A stretch of DNA of 55,882 bases. It comes from Idiomarina sp. GTDB lineage: Bacteria > Pseudomonadota > Gammaproteobacteria > Enterobacterales > Alteromonadaceae. Within the stretch, counting starts at the first letter, position 1, and every line of letters starts with the position of its first letter. Shown here one piece after another: positions 42,981 through 52,871 of this stretch. A program made the translations under genes and the position numbers. The DNA lies in NCBI GenBank assembly GCA_020832105.1, contig JAFIFH010000025.1:1-55882 (forward strand), given 5' to 3'. The notes under the pieces are model-generated. The model was given only the letters and a program-made list of their open reading frames with translations. It searched no databases and was not told where the DNA came from.

Positions 42981-43916
42981 ATGTTCGGTATAAGTGGTGC
43001 GAACGGGTTTCTCGGCAGAGCGTTGGTTGATAGCTTGGGGGCTAACAACATGCGCTCGTTTGGACGCCAAAAATCCACATGTGTTGAGCATGTGAATTTT
43101 GACTTGGCCCATTCGGATGCTCTTAATAGTAACTCGTTGATTGGCGTAGATTGCTTTTTTCATTGTGCAGCCCGGGTCCACGTGATGGAAGAGTCAGCAG
43201 AAGAAGCTCTTCCAAAATTCCAACAACTCAATGTCGATGCCACTTTGGGTCTCGCTAGTAAGTGTGTAGAAGCAGGAGTTTCCCGCTTTGTTTTTATCAG
43301 TAGTATAAAAGTAAACGGTGAAGAAACTTCAAAAGATCAGTTGTTTAGTCGAAAAAGTAAGCCAAAGCCCCAAGACCCATATGGGCAATCGAAGATGGAG
43401 GCTGAACTTGCACTGTTAGAGATTGGTCGTAGCAGTGGAATGGAAATTGTGATTATCCGGCCTCCCTTAATTTATGGGCCTGGTGTTAAGGCAAACTTCC
43501 GCAAGCTTCTCAAACTTATTGATAAAGGAATTCCTTTACCGTTGGGTGGGGTGAGCAATCTTCGGAGCTTGGTAGGTTTGAATAACTTAGTTGATCTGAT
43601 TGTCACTTGTTCGAGGCATCCAGCTGCAGTGAATCAAGTTTTCCTGGTCAGTGACAACGATGATGTTTCAACTCCGGAGCTTGTGCGCAGAATAGGGAAG
43701 AGCTTCAATAAAAAAATACGACTTTTATTTATTCCTGAGTCGGTGCTGCGCCTCGCCGGAAAGGTCACTGGTAAGTCAGAGCAGGTCCAGAGACTTTGTT
43801 CGAGTTTGCAAGTGGATATTGCACATACGATGCAAATGCTAGATTGGAAACCTCCATTCTCGATGCAGGCGCAGTTAGATGAAACAGTAAAAGACTTTAA
43901 ACGACGGCCTCGCTAA
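42981..43916 (+). CDS. NAD-dependent 4-keto-sugar reductase/epimerase (WbpV-like SDR)
   Basis: I start at ATG 42981, with GGAG nine bases upstream. The 311-residue enzyme has SGANGFLGRALVDS near residue 5, the SSIKVNGE strand, YGQSKMEAE (Tyr-x3-Lys) near 140 and RPPLIYGPGVKANF near 168. In Pseudomonas-type O-antigen loci such enzymes reduce UDP-4-keto-6-deoxy-GlcNAc to UDP-QuiNAc or UDP-FucNAc. Dehydratase WbpM at 35023 would make its substrate, and the next gene would transfer the product. Confidence 0.85.
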   Translation: MFGISGANGFLGRALVDSLGANNMRSFGRQKSTCVEHVNFDLAHSDALNSNSLIGVDCFFHCAARVHVMEESAEEALPKFQQLNVDATLGLASKCVEAGVSRFVFISSIKVNGEETSKDQLFSRKSKPKPQDPYGQSKMEAELALLEIGRSSGMEIVIIRPPLIYGPGVKANFRKLLKLIDKGIPLPLGGVSNLRSLVGLNNLVDLIVTCSRHPAAVNQVFLVSDNDDVSTPELVRRIGKSFNKKIRLLFIPESVLRLAGKVTGKSEQVQRLCSSLQVDIAHTMQMLDWKPPFSMQAQLDETVKDFKRRPR

Positions 43917-43918
43917 AT

Positions 43919-44944
43919 ATGTTATTACAAGTTTTGACGACAGTAGTACTGTCTTTTGTTCTCACGTTTCTGATGCGCCGATATGCGCTCAGACAAGACA
44001 TTCTTGATACCCCAAATGACCGAAGCTCTCATACTATTCCGACCCCTAGAGGCGGCGGCGTAAGCATAGTTCTCGTTTCACTCTTGGTTTTATTTTTATG
44101 GGGGACCCAGGAGATTATGTTTCTGTGGTTTGCTGCAGCCACTATTGTCATTGGCTTGATTGGCTTTTTGGATGATCGCGGAGATATCCAGCCTTTAATC
44201 CGTTTAGCTGCACATTTTGCGGCAGCGGCTTTGGTGGTCATAGGGGCCGGAGGTTTAGCGCCGCTAGTGTTCTTTGGTTATGACGTTGATTTGGGCTTGT
44301 TCGGTGACCTTCTTGCAGTCATTGGTGTGGTTTGGTTATTGAACCTTTATAATTTTATGGACGGGATCAATGGTATCGCCAGTATCGAGGCATTGACGAG
44401 CAAACTGACTATAGCGTTATTGATGTTACTTTCAGTTGGCGTATTAACCTCAGTAATTCAAGTACATATTTTACTCGCGGCTGCTGTTTTCGGTTTCTTT
44501 TTGTGGAATTTTCCGAAAGCGAGAATCTTTATGGGCGATGCAGGTAGCGGATTTCTAGGCATTATCGTTGCTGCGATGATGCTCGCCAGTGCACAGGTTC
44601 ATTCGGCGTATTTTTGGGCATGGTTAATTGTCCTTGGTGTTTTTATTGTCGATGCCACTTTTACTTTAATCCGTCGGCTTGTCCGCGGCGATAAGGTATT
44701 TGAGGCACATCGCAGTCATGCTTATCAGTGGGCATCACGTATACATGGTTCGCATGTTTCGGTAACAATGACCGTTTTCGCTATCAATGTTATATGGCTT
44801 GCGCCTTTTGCGGGCTTTGTTGTATTCGGTATTATGGATGGGTTTTTGGCATTAATTATCGCCTACATTCCGCTTGTTCTATTGGCCATTAAGTACAAGG
44901 CGGGTGCCTTAGAAACTATGCCATCAGTAACGGACATTGAATAA
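43919..44944 (+). CDS. Polyprenyl-phosphate HexNAc-1-phosphate transferase (WbpL/WecA family)
   Basis: The 341-residue protein has about ten membrane helices and the family motifs TPRGGG near residue 41, GFLDDRGD near 81 with the DD pair, NFMDGINGIAS near 144 and MGDAGSGFLG near 202. It transfers a sugar phosphate from a UDP-sugar to undecaprenyl phosphate, starting a lipid-linked glycan. It is the second initiating enzyme in the window besides the monotopic one at 3328. It lies two bases after the WbpV-like gene. Confidence 0.92.
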   Translation: MLLQVLTTVVLSFVLTFLMRRYALRQDILDTPNDRSSHTIPTPRGGGVSIVLVSLLVLFLWGTQEIMFLWFAAATIVIGLIGFLDDRGDIQPLIRLAAHFAAAALVVIGAGGLAPLVFFGYDVDLGLFGDLLAVIGVVWLLNLYNFMDGINGIASIEALTSKLTIALLMLLSVGVLTSVIQVHILLAAAVFGFFLWNFPKARIFMGDAGSGFLGIIVAAMMLASAQVHSAYFWAWLIVLGVFIVDATFTLIRRLVRGDKVFEAHRSHAYQWASRIHGSHVSVTMTVFAINVIWLAPFAGFVVFGIMDGFLALIIAYIPLVLLAIKYKAGALETMPSVTDIE

Positions 44945-44962
44945 TTTAGGGTTTTTTTGAAA

Positions 44963-46138
44963 ATGAAAATTGCAGTTGCAGGTACAGGGTATGTGGGTTT
45001 GTCCAACGCGGTTTTACTCGCTCAGCATAATGATGTCATTGCTGTGGATATCATTGAAGACAAAGTGAATTTGATCAATGCAGGCCAATCTCCGATTGAA
45101 GATAGTGAGATTTCAGATTTTCTAGCGCATAAGAGCCTCAGCCTGAGGGCGACTACCGATGGTGACTCCGCATATAAAGACGCAGAATATGTAATTATCG
45201 CAACCCCGACTGATTATGATCCGAAAACTAACTACTTTAATACGACATCCGTTGAGGCGGTTATTGCACAAGTTACAGCAGTTAACCCTGATGCAGTGAT
45301 GATCATCAAATCAACCGTGCCTGTGGGGCATACACAGTACCTAAAACAAAAGATGGGAACAGACAACATTATCTTTTCTCCAGAGTTTCTACGTGAAGGG
45401 CAGGCTCTGCATGATAACCTATATCCGTCGAGAATTATTGTTGGTGAACGTTCGCAGCGAGCTGAAATTTTTGCCGGGCTGTTAAAGCAGGGGGCTTTGA
45501 AGGCGCCGAGCGATGTCATCGTATTGTTTACCGACAGCACGGAAGCCGAGGCCGTGAAGCTATTCTCCAATACTTACCTCGCCATGCGTGTTGCCTACTT
45601 TAACGAGCTTGACACTTATGCCGAGGTACATGGCCTGGATACCCGTCAAATCATTGAAGGGGTGAGTTTAGACCCACGCATTGGGGGGCATTATAATAAT
45701 CCAAGTTTTGGTTATGGCGGCTATTGCCTGCCGAAAGATACTAAACAGCTGTTAGCTAACTATCAAGAAGTGCCGCAAAATATTATGCGTGCCATTGTTG
45801 ATGCTAACCGTACGCGGAAAGATTTCATTGCGGACGCAGTTATTGCGAAAGAACCGAAAAAAGTCGGAATATTTAGGTTAGCCATGAAATCCGGCTCTGA
45901 TAACTTCCGCGCGTCTGCTATTCAGGGTGTGATGAAGCGCATTAAGGCGAAAGGTATTGAAGTGGTGGTCTACGAACCTGCGCTGAAAGAAGACAGCTTT
46001 TATAATTCCCGTGTCATAAGAGATTTGGAAGAATTTAAACGTGAATCGTGTGTCATCGTTTCTAACCGCATGGCAAAAGAGCTCGAAGACGTTGTCGATA
46101 AAGTGTATACACGTGATTTGTTCAATAGCGATAGCTGA
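44963..46138 (+). CDS. ugd: UDP-glucose 6-dehydrogenase
   Basis: I start at ATG 44963 ([13 protein letters not shown]); a TTG two codons earlier is unlikely. The 391-residue enzyme has [13 protein letters not shown] (8-20), the ESTV-like [14 protein letters not shown] block near 115, and the catalytic Cys in [13 protein letters not shown] near 255. This short form with [10 protein letters not shown] is the E. coli Ugd type, which makes UDP-glucuronate. The UDP-GlcA could feed the glycan or the epimerases. Confidence 0.92.
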   Translation: MKIAVAGTGYVGLSNAVLLAQHNDVIAVDIIEDKVNLINAGQSPIEDSEISDFLAHKSLSLRATTDGDSAYKDAEYVIIATPTDYDPKTNYFNTTSVEAVIAQVTAVNPDAVMIIKSTVPVGHTQYLKQKMGTDNIIFSPEFLREGQALHDNLYPSRIIVGERSQRAEIFAGLLKQGALKAPSDVIVLFTDSTEAEAVKLFSNTYLAMRVAYFNELDTYAEVHGLDTRQIIEGVSLDPRIGGHYNNPSFGYGGYCLPKDTKQLLANYQEVPQNIMRAIVDANRTRKDFIADAVIAKEPKKVGIFRLAMKSGSDNFRASAIQGVMKRIKAKGIEVVVYEPALKEDSFYNSRVIRDLEEFKRESCVIVSNRMAKELEDVVDKVYTRDLFNSDS

Positions 46139-46214
46139 GAGCTAAAAGTAATCAAAAGATTCGCAGAGGCGATACTTCCTCGAAGAAATCCACCCAAAAG
46201 TAAAAGGAAAATCC

Positions 46215-47354
46215 ATGCGTGTACTTACCGTATTTGGAACACGCCCGGAAGCTATAAAGATGGCGCCGGTGGTTAAAGCACTGGCTGAGTGTGAAGAGAT
46301 TGAGGCTTATGTCTGTGTAACCGCACAGCACCGTGAGATGCTAGACCAAGTGCTCGAACTTTTTGAGATAACACCGGACTTTGATCTCAACCTGATGAAG
46401 CCGGGTCAGGATCTTACTGATATAACCTGCAACATATTATTAGAGTTGCGTGACTTGCTGAAGCAGAACCCTTTTGATCTAGTGCTAGTGCATGGTGACA
46501 CAACCACGACAATGGCTGCGGCGCTGGCTGCGTATTATGAGAAGGTCCCGGTTGGGCATGTGGAAGCGGGGTTGCGAACAGGTGATATATATTCACCTTG
46601 GCCCGAAGAGATGAACCGCTCAGTGGTAGGCCGTATCGCAACCTTGCATTATGCCCCGACCGAACGTTCGAAACAGGCGTTGTTGCAGGAAAATATAGAC
46701 CCTGCGGTTATCCATGTCACTGGTAATACGGTAATTGATGCGCTGCAAGCGGTGGCGAGTAAGGTCACCAGTGATACTCAGTTAATCGAGCATTTTAAAA
46801 AACAGTTTGATTTTATTGATGAGCGGAAAAGGCTCATTTTGGTTACCGGGCATCGCCGAGAAAACCATGGTTTAGGTTTTGAGAGAATTTGCCAAGCTTT
46901 GAAGGAAATTAGTGCCCGAGACGATGTGCAAATTGTCTATCCGGTTCATTTGAACCCTAATGTGCAAGAGCCGGTAAAACGTCACTTAAGCGATTGTGAC
47001 AATGTTCATTTGATTGCGCCGCAGGATTACCTGCCGTTCGTCTACCTGATGAGCCAAAGCTATATGATTATTACAGATTCTGGCGGAGTGCAGGAAGAGG
47101 CACCGTCGCTGGGTAAACCGGTGCTAGTCATGCGTGATAGTACAGAGCGACCAGAAGCTGTGGACGCAGGCACGGTTAAATTGGTGGGTACGGACACCGA
47201 TACGATAGTAGCCGAAGCAAGGAAGCTGCTTGACGATAAGATTTCATACGAGAAGATGTCCGAGGCGCACAATCCTTATGGGGACGGTAAAGCGTCACAG
47301 CGTATACTCAATACGATTTTACAGTTTAAACAGACACGGCAATACAGGAATTAG
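46215..47354 (+). CDS. wecB: UDP-N-acetylglucosamine 2-epimerase
   Basis: The 379-residue enzyme begins [18 protein letters not shown] and contains [17 protein letters not shown] near 94, [10 protein letters not shown] near 115, [18 protein letters not shown] near 285 and RPEAVDAGT. These are the conserved blocks of non-hydrolysing WecB enzymes, which convert UDP-GlcNAc to UDP-ManNAc. AAAAGGAAAA precedes ATG 46215. The wecC start lies two bases after its stop, giving the usual wecBC pair. Confidence 0.95.
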   Translation: MRVLTVFGTRPEAIKMAPVVKALAECEEIEAYVCVTAQHREMLDQVLELFEITPDFDLNLMKPGQDLTDITCNILLELRDLLKQNPFDLVLVHGDTTTTMAAALAAYYEKVPVGHVEAGLRTGDIYSPWPEEMNRSVVGRIATLHYAPTERSKQALLQENIDPAVIHVTGNTVIDALQAVASKVTSDTQLIEHFKKQFDFIDERKRLILVTGHRRENHGLGFERICQALKEISARDDVQIVYPVHLNPNVQEPVKRHLSDCDNVHLIAPQDYLPFVYLMSQSYMIITDSGGVQEEAPSLGKPVLVMRDSTERPEAVDAGTVKLVGTDTDTIVAEARKLLDDKISYEKMSEAHNPYGDGKASQRILNTILQFKQTRQYRN

Positions 47355-47355
47355 C

Positions 47356-48612
47356 ATGTTTAAAACCATTTCTATGATTGGACTGGGTTATATCGGCCTG
47401 CCAACTGCTGCTCTTTTTGCGTCGCGAAAGGTGAATGTGATTGGTGTCGATGTGTCACAGCATGCGGTTGATACAATAAATCGTGGTGAGATTCATATCG
47501 TAGAGCCTGATCTCGATGCCATTGTGCATACCGCAGTTAAAAAAGGTTTTTTGCGCGCTACCACGATTCCTGAGCCTGCTGAAGCATTTTTAGTTGCAGT
47601 ACCAACCCCTTTTAAAGACGGACATAAGCCGGATTTAAGCTACATTAAGTCTGCAGCTAAGGCGATTGCACCAGTGTTAGAGAGAGGAAACCTGGTTATT
47701 CTTGAGTCTACCTCGCCAGTTGGCGCCACTGAGCAAATGGCTGACTGGTTAGCTACAGCACGGCCTGATTTAACCTTCCCACAACAGGCAGGCAATGACG
47801 CAGACATACAGGTTGCCCACTGCCCTGAACGTGTATTGCCAGGCAAAGTGGTTGAAGAGCTGGTGAAAAATAGCCGAATTATCGGTGGTATGACTGACCA
47901 AGCCAACAAGATGGCTATTGAGCTGTATAAAACCTTCGTAGAAGGTACTTGCATTACCACTGATGCGCGTACGGCTGAAATGGCTAAGTTGACAGAGAAT
48001 AGCTTTCGCGATGTAAATATTGCTTTTGCTAATGAGCTCTCGCTAATTTGTGATGAGCTCCATATTAACGTATGGGAGCTAATTCAACTCGCCAACCTGC
48101 ATCCAAGAGTTAATATATTACAGCCGGGCGCCGGGGTCGGAGGTCATTGTATCGCGGTAGATCCTTGGTTTATCGTCGATAGCGCCCCTAAGCAAGCAAA
48201 AATCATTAAACTCGCGCGGGAAGTAAACAACTACAAACCCCAGTGGGTGGTCGAAAAAGTTAAAGCGGCACTTACGGATGTGCAGAGTAAAAACCCGGAT
48301 AGAGGTTTGAAAGATTTAACCGTGCTTTGCCTGGGTATGGCCTTTAAGCCGAATATCGATGATCTGCGAGAAAGCCCGGCGTTACAGATTGTCGGTGAGA
48401 TTGCTAAAATCGGCTGCGGAGTGCTAGCGGTAGAGCCTAATATTGACAATCTTCCTGAACATTTTGCTAACAGTCCTGTAGAGCTAATTGATCTTCACGG
48501 GGGCCTCCAGCGTGCTGATATAGTCTGCGTGCTGGTTAAACATAAAGAGTTTGGTCAAGTTAAAGAGCATATAAGTACACAAATGCTTATTGATGTTGTC
48601 GGATTAGATTAA
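47356..48612 (+). CDS. wecC: UDP-N-acetyl-D-mannosamine dehydrogenase
   Basis: I start at ATG 47356 (MFKTISMIGLGYIGLP). A longer frame from 47230 overlaps wecB and is artefactual. The 418-residue enzyme has GLGYIGLPTAALFASRKV, the ESTSPVGATEQM block near 112, CPERVLPGKVVEELVKNSRI near 155 and the catalytic Cys in GVGGHCIAVDPWF near 258, which is the WecC pattern. It oxidises UDP-ManNAc to UDP-ManNAcA. It is followed by a terminator at 48690. Confidence 0.95.
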   Translation: MFKTISMIGLGYIGLPTAALFASRKVNVIGVDVSQHAVDTINRGEIHIVEPDLDAIVHTAVKKGFLRATTIPEPAEAFLVAVPTPFKDGHKPDLSYIKSAAKAIAPVLERGNLVILESTSPVGATEQMADWLATARPDLTFPQQAGNDADIQVAHCPERVLPGKVVEELVKNSRIIGGMTDQANKMAIELYKTFVEGTCITTDARTAEMAKLTENSFRDVNIAFANELSLICDELHINVWELIQLANLHPRVNILQPGAGVGGHCIAVDPWFIVDSAPKQAKIIKLAREVNNYKPQWVVEKVKAALTDVQSKNPDRGLKDLTVLCLGMAFKPNIDDLRESPALQIVGEIAKIGCGVLAVEPNIDNLPEHFANSPVELIDLHGGLQRADIVCVLVKHKEFGQVKEHISTQMLIDVVGLD

Positions 48613-48689
48613 AGCAACGAAACTACGTTGACAGAGATGCAAACCCGATTGCGATTGCTGCGCAAAGTTGCTTGCTATAGAATGTTATA

Positions 48690-48727
48690 ACAAGGCCTCG
48701 GCGTACGTTTGCGCGGAGGCTTTTTCT
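48690..48727 (+). terminator. Stem-loop with T-run after wecC (terminator or attenuator)
   Basis: GCCTC...GAGGC (with a further GCG pairing inside) is followed by TTTTTCTG, 78 bases after the wecC stop. A promoter-like TGCTATAGA lies immediately upstream (about 48672-48680), so the hairpin could also act early in a new transcript. Confidence 0.7.
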
Positions 48728-48750
48728 GTTGCGGCATTACATAAAGATGC

Positions 48751-48790
48751 TACTGCATACTGGGAGCTGTAACCTAGGGGCGGTAGCGTG
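48751..48790 (+). promoter_or_regulatory. JUMPStart element with ops (RfaH recruitment site)
   Basis: The core GGCGGTAGCGTG (48779-48790) is identical to the E. coli ops sequence that loads RfaH onto paused RNA polymerase. The bases before it, with GGGAGCTGTAACC and AGGGG, match the longer JUMPStart consensus. It lies 33 bases before wzz and heads a long glycosyltransferase run, which is where RfaH-dependent anti-termination is typical. Confidence 0.85.
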
Positions 48791-48823
48791 CTTGTAATAC
48801 TAAGGGATCTATGAGGTGGGGAA

Positions 48824-49810
48824 GTGACTGGTAAAGAATCGAAAAAGCAATCTATTAAGCAAGACCTGGGCCCAAATGGGAGTATCGGTGAAATCGACTT
48901 TAAAGCAATCCTCGACACGCTATGGTTATACAAGTGGTTGATACTCGGATTTACCATGATTTTCGCTATTGGTTCCGTTCTCTACGCACTGAGCCTTCCG
49001 AATATCTACAAAGCAGAAGCTAAATTAATTCCGACGAAGGAAGCTCTAAGCGCTAATAGTGGCCTTGGAGGAGAGATAGGTGGATTAGCCAATTTGGCTG
49101 GTATGAATATCGGCAGTGGTCAGATCGATACTGCGTCTCTAGCCTTAGAAATACTGCAATCAAGAAAATTCATTGCTGAATTCGTTAACCGTCATAATAT
49201 TTTACCTGAGTTAATGGCTTCCAAAGAATGGGATATGTACACCAACGAATTAAGTATTGATAGCTCAATATATGATGTGGAAAGAGAAGAATGGGTTCGT
49301 GAAGTAGAATTTCCAAGAACGCCAGAACCGAGTTTTGCCGAATATGTACAAGCTTTCCGGAATATAATGTCAGTTGAAAGATCGGGCTCGACCAGCATCA
49401 TAACTATAACTATTCGACACAGATCCCCTGTCATCGCAAGTGAGTGGGTACAATTAATTATTACGGACATCAATAACGAGATGAGAGAACGTGAGGTTGG
49501 GGAAGCAACCAGAAGTTTAGAGTATATTGAACGCGAGCTAGAAAACATAAGGTTGGCTAGTTCGGAACGGGTTTTCTATGATTTAATGGAAAGCCAGGTT
49601 CAAACAATCATGATGGCGAACGCCAGGCCTGAGTATGTGTTTCGGATAATAGACCCACCTGTGGTTGAGGAAAATAGAGCAAGCCCACCACGAGCCATGA
49701 TTGCTATTGTAGGAACGATTTTTGGCGGATTCTTCTCTTTATTATGTATTCTGCTTATCAGAATATTTCAGTCGTATGGAACTGGAAATAGAGAAATAAG
49801 TAACTCATGA
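48824..49810 (+). CDS. wzz: Polysaccharide chain-length determinant (Wzz/PCP1)
   Basis: The 328-residue protein has a short cytoplasmic start, a membrane helix near residues 35-55 (KWLILGFTMIFAIGSVLYAL), a periplasmic domain with a helical coiled-coil-prone region (about 180-260) and a second helix near 292-315 after the proline-rich RASPPRAMIA. That is the classical PCP layout, controlling O-antigen or capsule chain length with Wzy. GTG 48824 follows GAGGTGGGGA. It is the first gene after the JUMPStart. Confidence 0.9.
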   Translation: MTGKESKKQSIKQDLGPNGSIGEIDFKAILDTLWLYKWLILGFTMIFAIGSVLYALSLPNIYKAEAKLIPTKEALSANSGLGGEIGGLANLAGMNIGSGQIDTASLALEILQSRKFIAEFVNRHNILPELMASKEWDMYTNELSIDSSIYDVEREEWVREVEFPRTPEPSFAEYVQAFRNIMSVERSGSTSIITITIRHRSPVIASEWVQLIITDINNEMREREVGEATRSLEYIERELENIRLASSERVFYDLMESQVQTIMMANARPEYVFRIIDPPVVEENRASPPRAMIAIVGTIFGGFFSLLCILLIRIFQSYGTGNREISNS

Positions 49811-49865
49811 AGAATGTGACTGTAACCGATATTTTTTGCAAGAATATCTACTTAGGGCTAAAAAT

Positions 49866-50900
49866 ATGCGGTTGTTATTGATTTTTGAGTTTGCATTTCC
49901 ACCATATAGAGAATTTCTCATAAGGGAATTACGTAAAGTTAGTTCTAAATTAGCAATATATGCTGCACAGGATAAATTCGTTAACCCGCTAGATGTTAAG
50001 AGTCTGAAACGGATAATAGGTTCTGGTGAAAGCGCTCTGTATACCTTGCCTATTGGTGCGATTGCGAATTCTGATGTTGTGATTGTCAGTGCAAATATAC
50101 GTAGACCACATACTTGGCTTGGAATGTTTCTATTCCCGAAGAAGAGGTGGATTTTATGGGGGCAAGGTATTGGGCGCAGCCAAAATAATTTTGTAAAATG
50201 GCTACGGGCAAAAATTCTTCAAAAAAGTAGCGGCTATGTTGTTTATACTGAGCAAGGAAAAGTTAGCTTAATTAATGAAGGGTATCCCTCTGAATGTATT
50301 GCTGTGGCAAACAATACGCTGCAGGTAAAAAATAGCGTAAGAACAGAGGTTGGTAATTACCTTTTATATGTTGGGCGTATACAAAGCCGAAAAAATATTG
50401 AAGGCGTTTTCCCTTGGTTGCGGGAGTTAAATATAAGGCTTAGGGTGGTCGGCGATGGTGCTCATCTAACCACTTTAAGGGAGCGTGCATCATACTTTAA
50501 GGTTGAAGATTTAATAGATTTTTATGTAGGAACTCATTCTGATGATGAGTTGCTCGAACACTTTCGTGGTGCATTATTGTATTTCTCGCCAGGGCACGTA
50601 GGTTTGGGAGTGGTTCACGCATTCTCGTATGGCGTTCCTGTGATGACCATGCCTTCTCCATATCATGCTCCAGAATTTCACTACTGTACTTGCGCTAATA
50701 GTTACTTACTCAATCAATTTGAAGAGCTGAATGCGTTAATTGACGAGATTCGTAGAAATGTGCACAAGCACGAGCTTAAGTGTGACGATGCATTTAATAG
50801 CTACACGCTATCTCTCTCAAGCGAATCTATGGTCAGAGCTTTCGTTGAAATAATTCAAAGAGACTCAGTTATGCCTCAGCTACGAAAAAAACTAATATGA
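49866..50900 (+). CDS. GT4-type glycosyltransferase
   Basis: I start at ATG 49866 (MRLLLIFEFAFPPYREF) with AGGG upstream; a TTG at 49836 would add ten residues. The 344-residue protein has LYVGRIQSRKNIEGV near 174, VVGDGAHL near 203 and a C-terminal SPGHVGLGVVHAFSYGVPV block. The short GT-B layout and the PHTWLGMFLFPKKRWILWGQGIG motif are shared with the partial gene at 55096, so the two are paralogues. It is more AT-rich than the lasso region. Confidence 0.75.
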   Translation: MRLLLIFEFAFPPYREFLIRELRKVSSKLAIYAAQDKFVNPLDVKSLKRIIGSGESALYTLPIGAIANSDVVIVSANIRRPHTWLGMFLFPKKRWILWGQGIGRSQNNFVKWLRAKILQKSSGYVVYTEQGKVSLINEGYPSECIAVANNTLQVKNSVRTEVGNYLLYVGRIQSRKNIEGVFPWLRELNIRLRVVGDGAHLTTLRERASYFKVEDLIDFYVGTHSDDELLEHFRGALLYFSPGHVGLGVVHAFSYGVPVMTMPSPYHAPEFHYCTCANSYLLNQFEELNALIDEIRRNVHKHELKCDDAFNSYTLSLSSESMVRAFVEIIQRDSVMPQLRKKLI

Positions 50901-50947
50901 GTTTATGATACGTAGTTTTAGTAAAAATAATCAGGTTAACATAAGTT

Positions 50948-51739
50948 ATGAATAATGTTATATACGATAACGACAGGGAATTTAGAGTCTCTGTTATCGT
51001 ACCAACATGTGACCGTCCGCTATCTTACCTATTGGAAGCAATCAATTCTATCGCTGCCCAAAGCTTCAGTCCTACTGAAATCATTGTGGTAGATAACGGA
51101 AATATCCCGGTGAAAAGTGAATCGCTTCCTTCGAACGTTGATTACTATCGGGTAAAAAAGCGGATTGGAGTTTCTAAAGCGAGAAATTTTGGTGCTTCAA
51201 TGGCACAAGGAAATTACATAAGCTTTCTCGATGATGATGATTGGTGGGACGAGGATTTTCTTTTCCATGCGGTTGAAGAACTTAAATCATCAGGTTCCAA
51301 ATGTGTTTATGGGCAAATACTATATTGGTGTAATGGTATTGTTTCTGAGGGAAAAACGCCATCCAAGTATACTGTTACTCCTTCCAATTTACTTTTTCGC
51401 AATCCAGGAGTTGGAGGGCAAAATCTGCTTATTTCCAAGGAGTTGTTTTTTATGGTCGAAGGTTTTGACGCTGCGTTGAAAACCTCTGAGGACAAAAGTC
51501 TCGTTATGGAAATTATCAAGATGGACCATGATATATCGTTCTGTTCTAAGTCATTAGTTTATCTAAGGCAGCATGAAGGCGAGAGATTGAGTAATAAATA
51601 CTTTGATAGGCTTAAATTTATTAGAAAGTACCGTTCTTCGGTCAAGCGTAAAACGTTCATGTTAGCAGTTCTATTTTTGTTTACAAAACCATTTGTCAAC
51701 ATGTGCCTCGCGCTGTTAAATAAAGTTAGGGTTAGGTAA
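50948..51739 (+). CDS. GT2-family glycosyltransferase
   Basis: The 263-residue GT-A enzyme has the opening SVIVPTCDRPLSYLLEAINS, the IIVVDNG strand, GVSKARNFGASMAQGNYI and the metal site FLDDDDWW near residue 95. These are the donor-binding parts of inverting GT2 enzymes. The C-terminus ends in a hydrophobic, basic helix that may bind the membrane. Donor sugar unknown. Confidence 0.88.
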   Translation: MNNVIYDNDREFRVSVIVPTCDRPLSYLLEAINSIAAQSFSPTEIIVVDNGNIPVKSESLPSNVDYYRVKKRIGVSKARNFGASMAQGNYISFLDDDDWWDEDFLFHAVEELKSSGSKCVYGQILYWCNGIVSEGKTPSKYTVTPSNLLFRNPGVGGQNLLISKELFFMVEGFDAALKTSEDKSLVMEIIKMDHDISFCSKSLVYLRQHEGERLSNKYFDRLKFIRKYRSSVKRKTFMLAVLFLFTKPFVNMCLALLNKVRVR

Positions 51740-51746
51740 TAGAAAT

Positions 51747-52871
51747 ATGAAATTGGTTTATATTAGCTCTTCAAACATCCCATCTCGCGCTGCCAACTCC
51801 ATACATGTGATGAAAATGAGTAGTGCCTTTGCAGATAGCAAATGCGATGTCACCTTAATTGGAGTTAAAGGTAAGGTAGACCCAGATATTTCTGGAGTCG
51901 ATTTCTATAATTTTTATGGTGTGAGAAGCAATTTTAAAATCGACTTAATCGATGTTTTTGAGGGAAGAGGACGGTCTGTATTTTACGGTCTTTATTCAGC
52001 GATTAAAGCATTCATAGCTAAGCCTGATATAGTTTATAGCCGGCATATAGTTGGAGCCTATTTTAGCTCGCTACTCGGCCTTAAAGTTGTGTTTGAATCT
52101 CATACGCCAATAGCTAATAGCGGTAAAATGTCATTAATGTTTTTTAAGTCATTAATTTCGCGTAAGAATTTTACTGGTTTAACCGTGATAACTGAGGCGC
52201 TACGTCAGCACTATTTAGATAATTACTCAATAGCTGCGAGTAAGATTCGAGTGTTTCCTGATGGAGCTGATGAGGTTGTGAATCGAAATGAAATTCAATT
52301 GACAACCGATCCAGAACGTTTACAGATAGGTTATACGGGCCACTTGTTCGATGGTCGAGGCATTGATTTAATTATAGATATTGCTAAGCATTGTGATTGG
52401 GCGGATTTTCACTTTGTAGGCGGTATGGCGCAGGATATCGCGCGTTGGAAAGAGGAATCAAAGAGCCAAACTAATGTTGTATTTCATGGCTTTGTTGCAC
52501 CCGGCATGGTTCCCGATTATCGCGCATCTATGGATGTGCTTTTGGCGCCCTATCAAGAGGGTGTCAAGACTTACGGCGGGGGCGATACAACCGCTTGGAT
52601 GTCTCCATTAAAAGTGTTTGAATACATGGCTTCAGGTAAAGCGATTGTTGCATCTTCATTACCTGTGTTAAATGAGGTACTTCAGGATGGTGATAATGCA
52701 TTGCTGGCTGCACCTTCTTGTTTAGAGTCCTGGTGCTTAGCAATTCGTAAATTGCGAGATGAACCTGATCTCAGGGCAAGATTAGGCACCAAAGCCCATG
52801 AGGATTTTACGAGCAAGTACTCGTGGCACATGCGTGCAAAGAACATATTGAGGGAGTACGGCGGTTCGTGA
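51747..52871 (+). CDS. GT4-family glycosyltransferase
   Basis: The 374-residue enzyme has SSSNIPSRAANSIHVMKM at residues 6-23, YTGHLFDGRGIDLIIDIA near 194 and APYQEGVKTYGGGDTTAWMS, then PLKVFEYMASGKAIV near 290, which holds the nucleotide-binding Glu. It is a retaining GT-B enzyme of unknown specificity. The stop overlaps the next start (GTGA). Confidence 0.86.
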   Translation: MKLVYISSSNIPSRAANSIHVMKMSSAFADSKCDVTLIGVKGKVDPDISGVDFYNFYGVRSNFKIDLIDVFEGRGRSVFYGLYSAIKAFIAKPDIVYSRHIVGAYFSSLLGLKVVFESHTPIANSGKMSLMFFKSLISRKNFTGLTVITEALRQHYLDNYSIAASKIRVFPDGADEVVNRNEIQLTTDPERLQIGYTGHLFDGRGIDLIIDIAKHCDWADFHFVGGMAQDIARWKEESKSQTNVVFHGFVAPGMVPDYRASMDVLLAPYQEGVKTYGGGDTTAWMSPLKVFEYMASGKAIVASSLPVLNEVLQDGDNALLAAPSCLESWCLAIRKLRDEPDLRARLGTKAHEDFTSKYSWHMRAKNILREYGGS

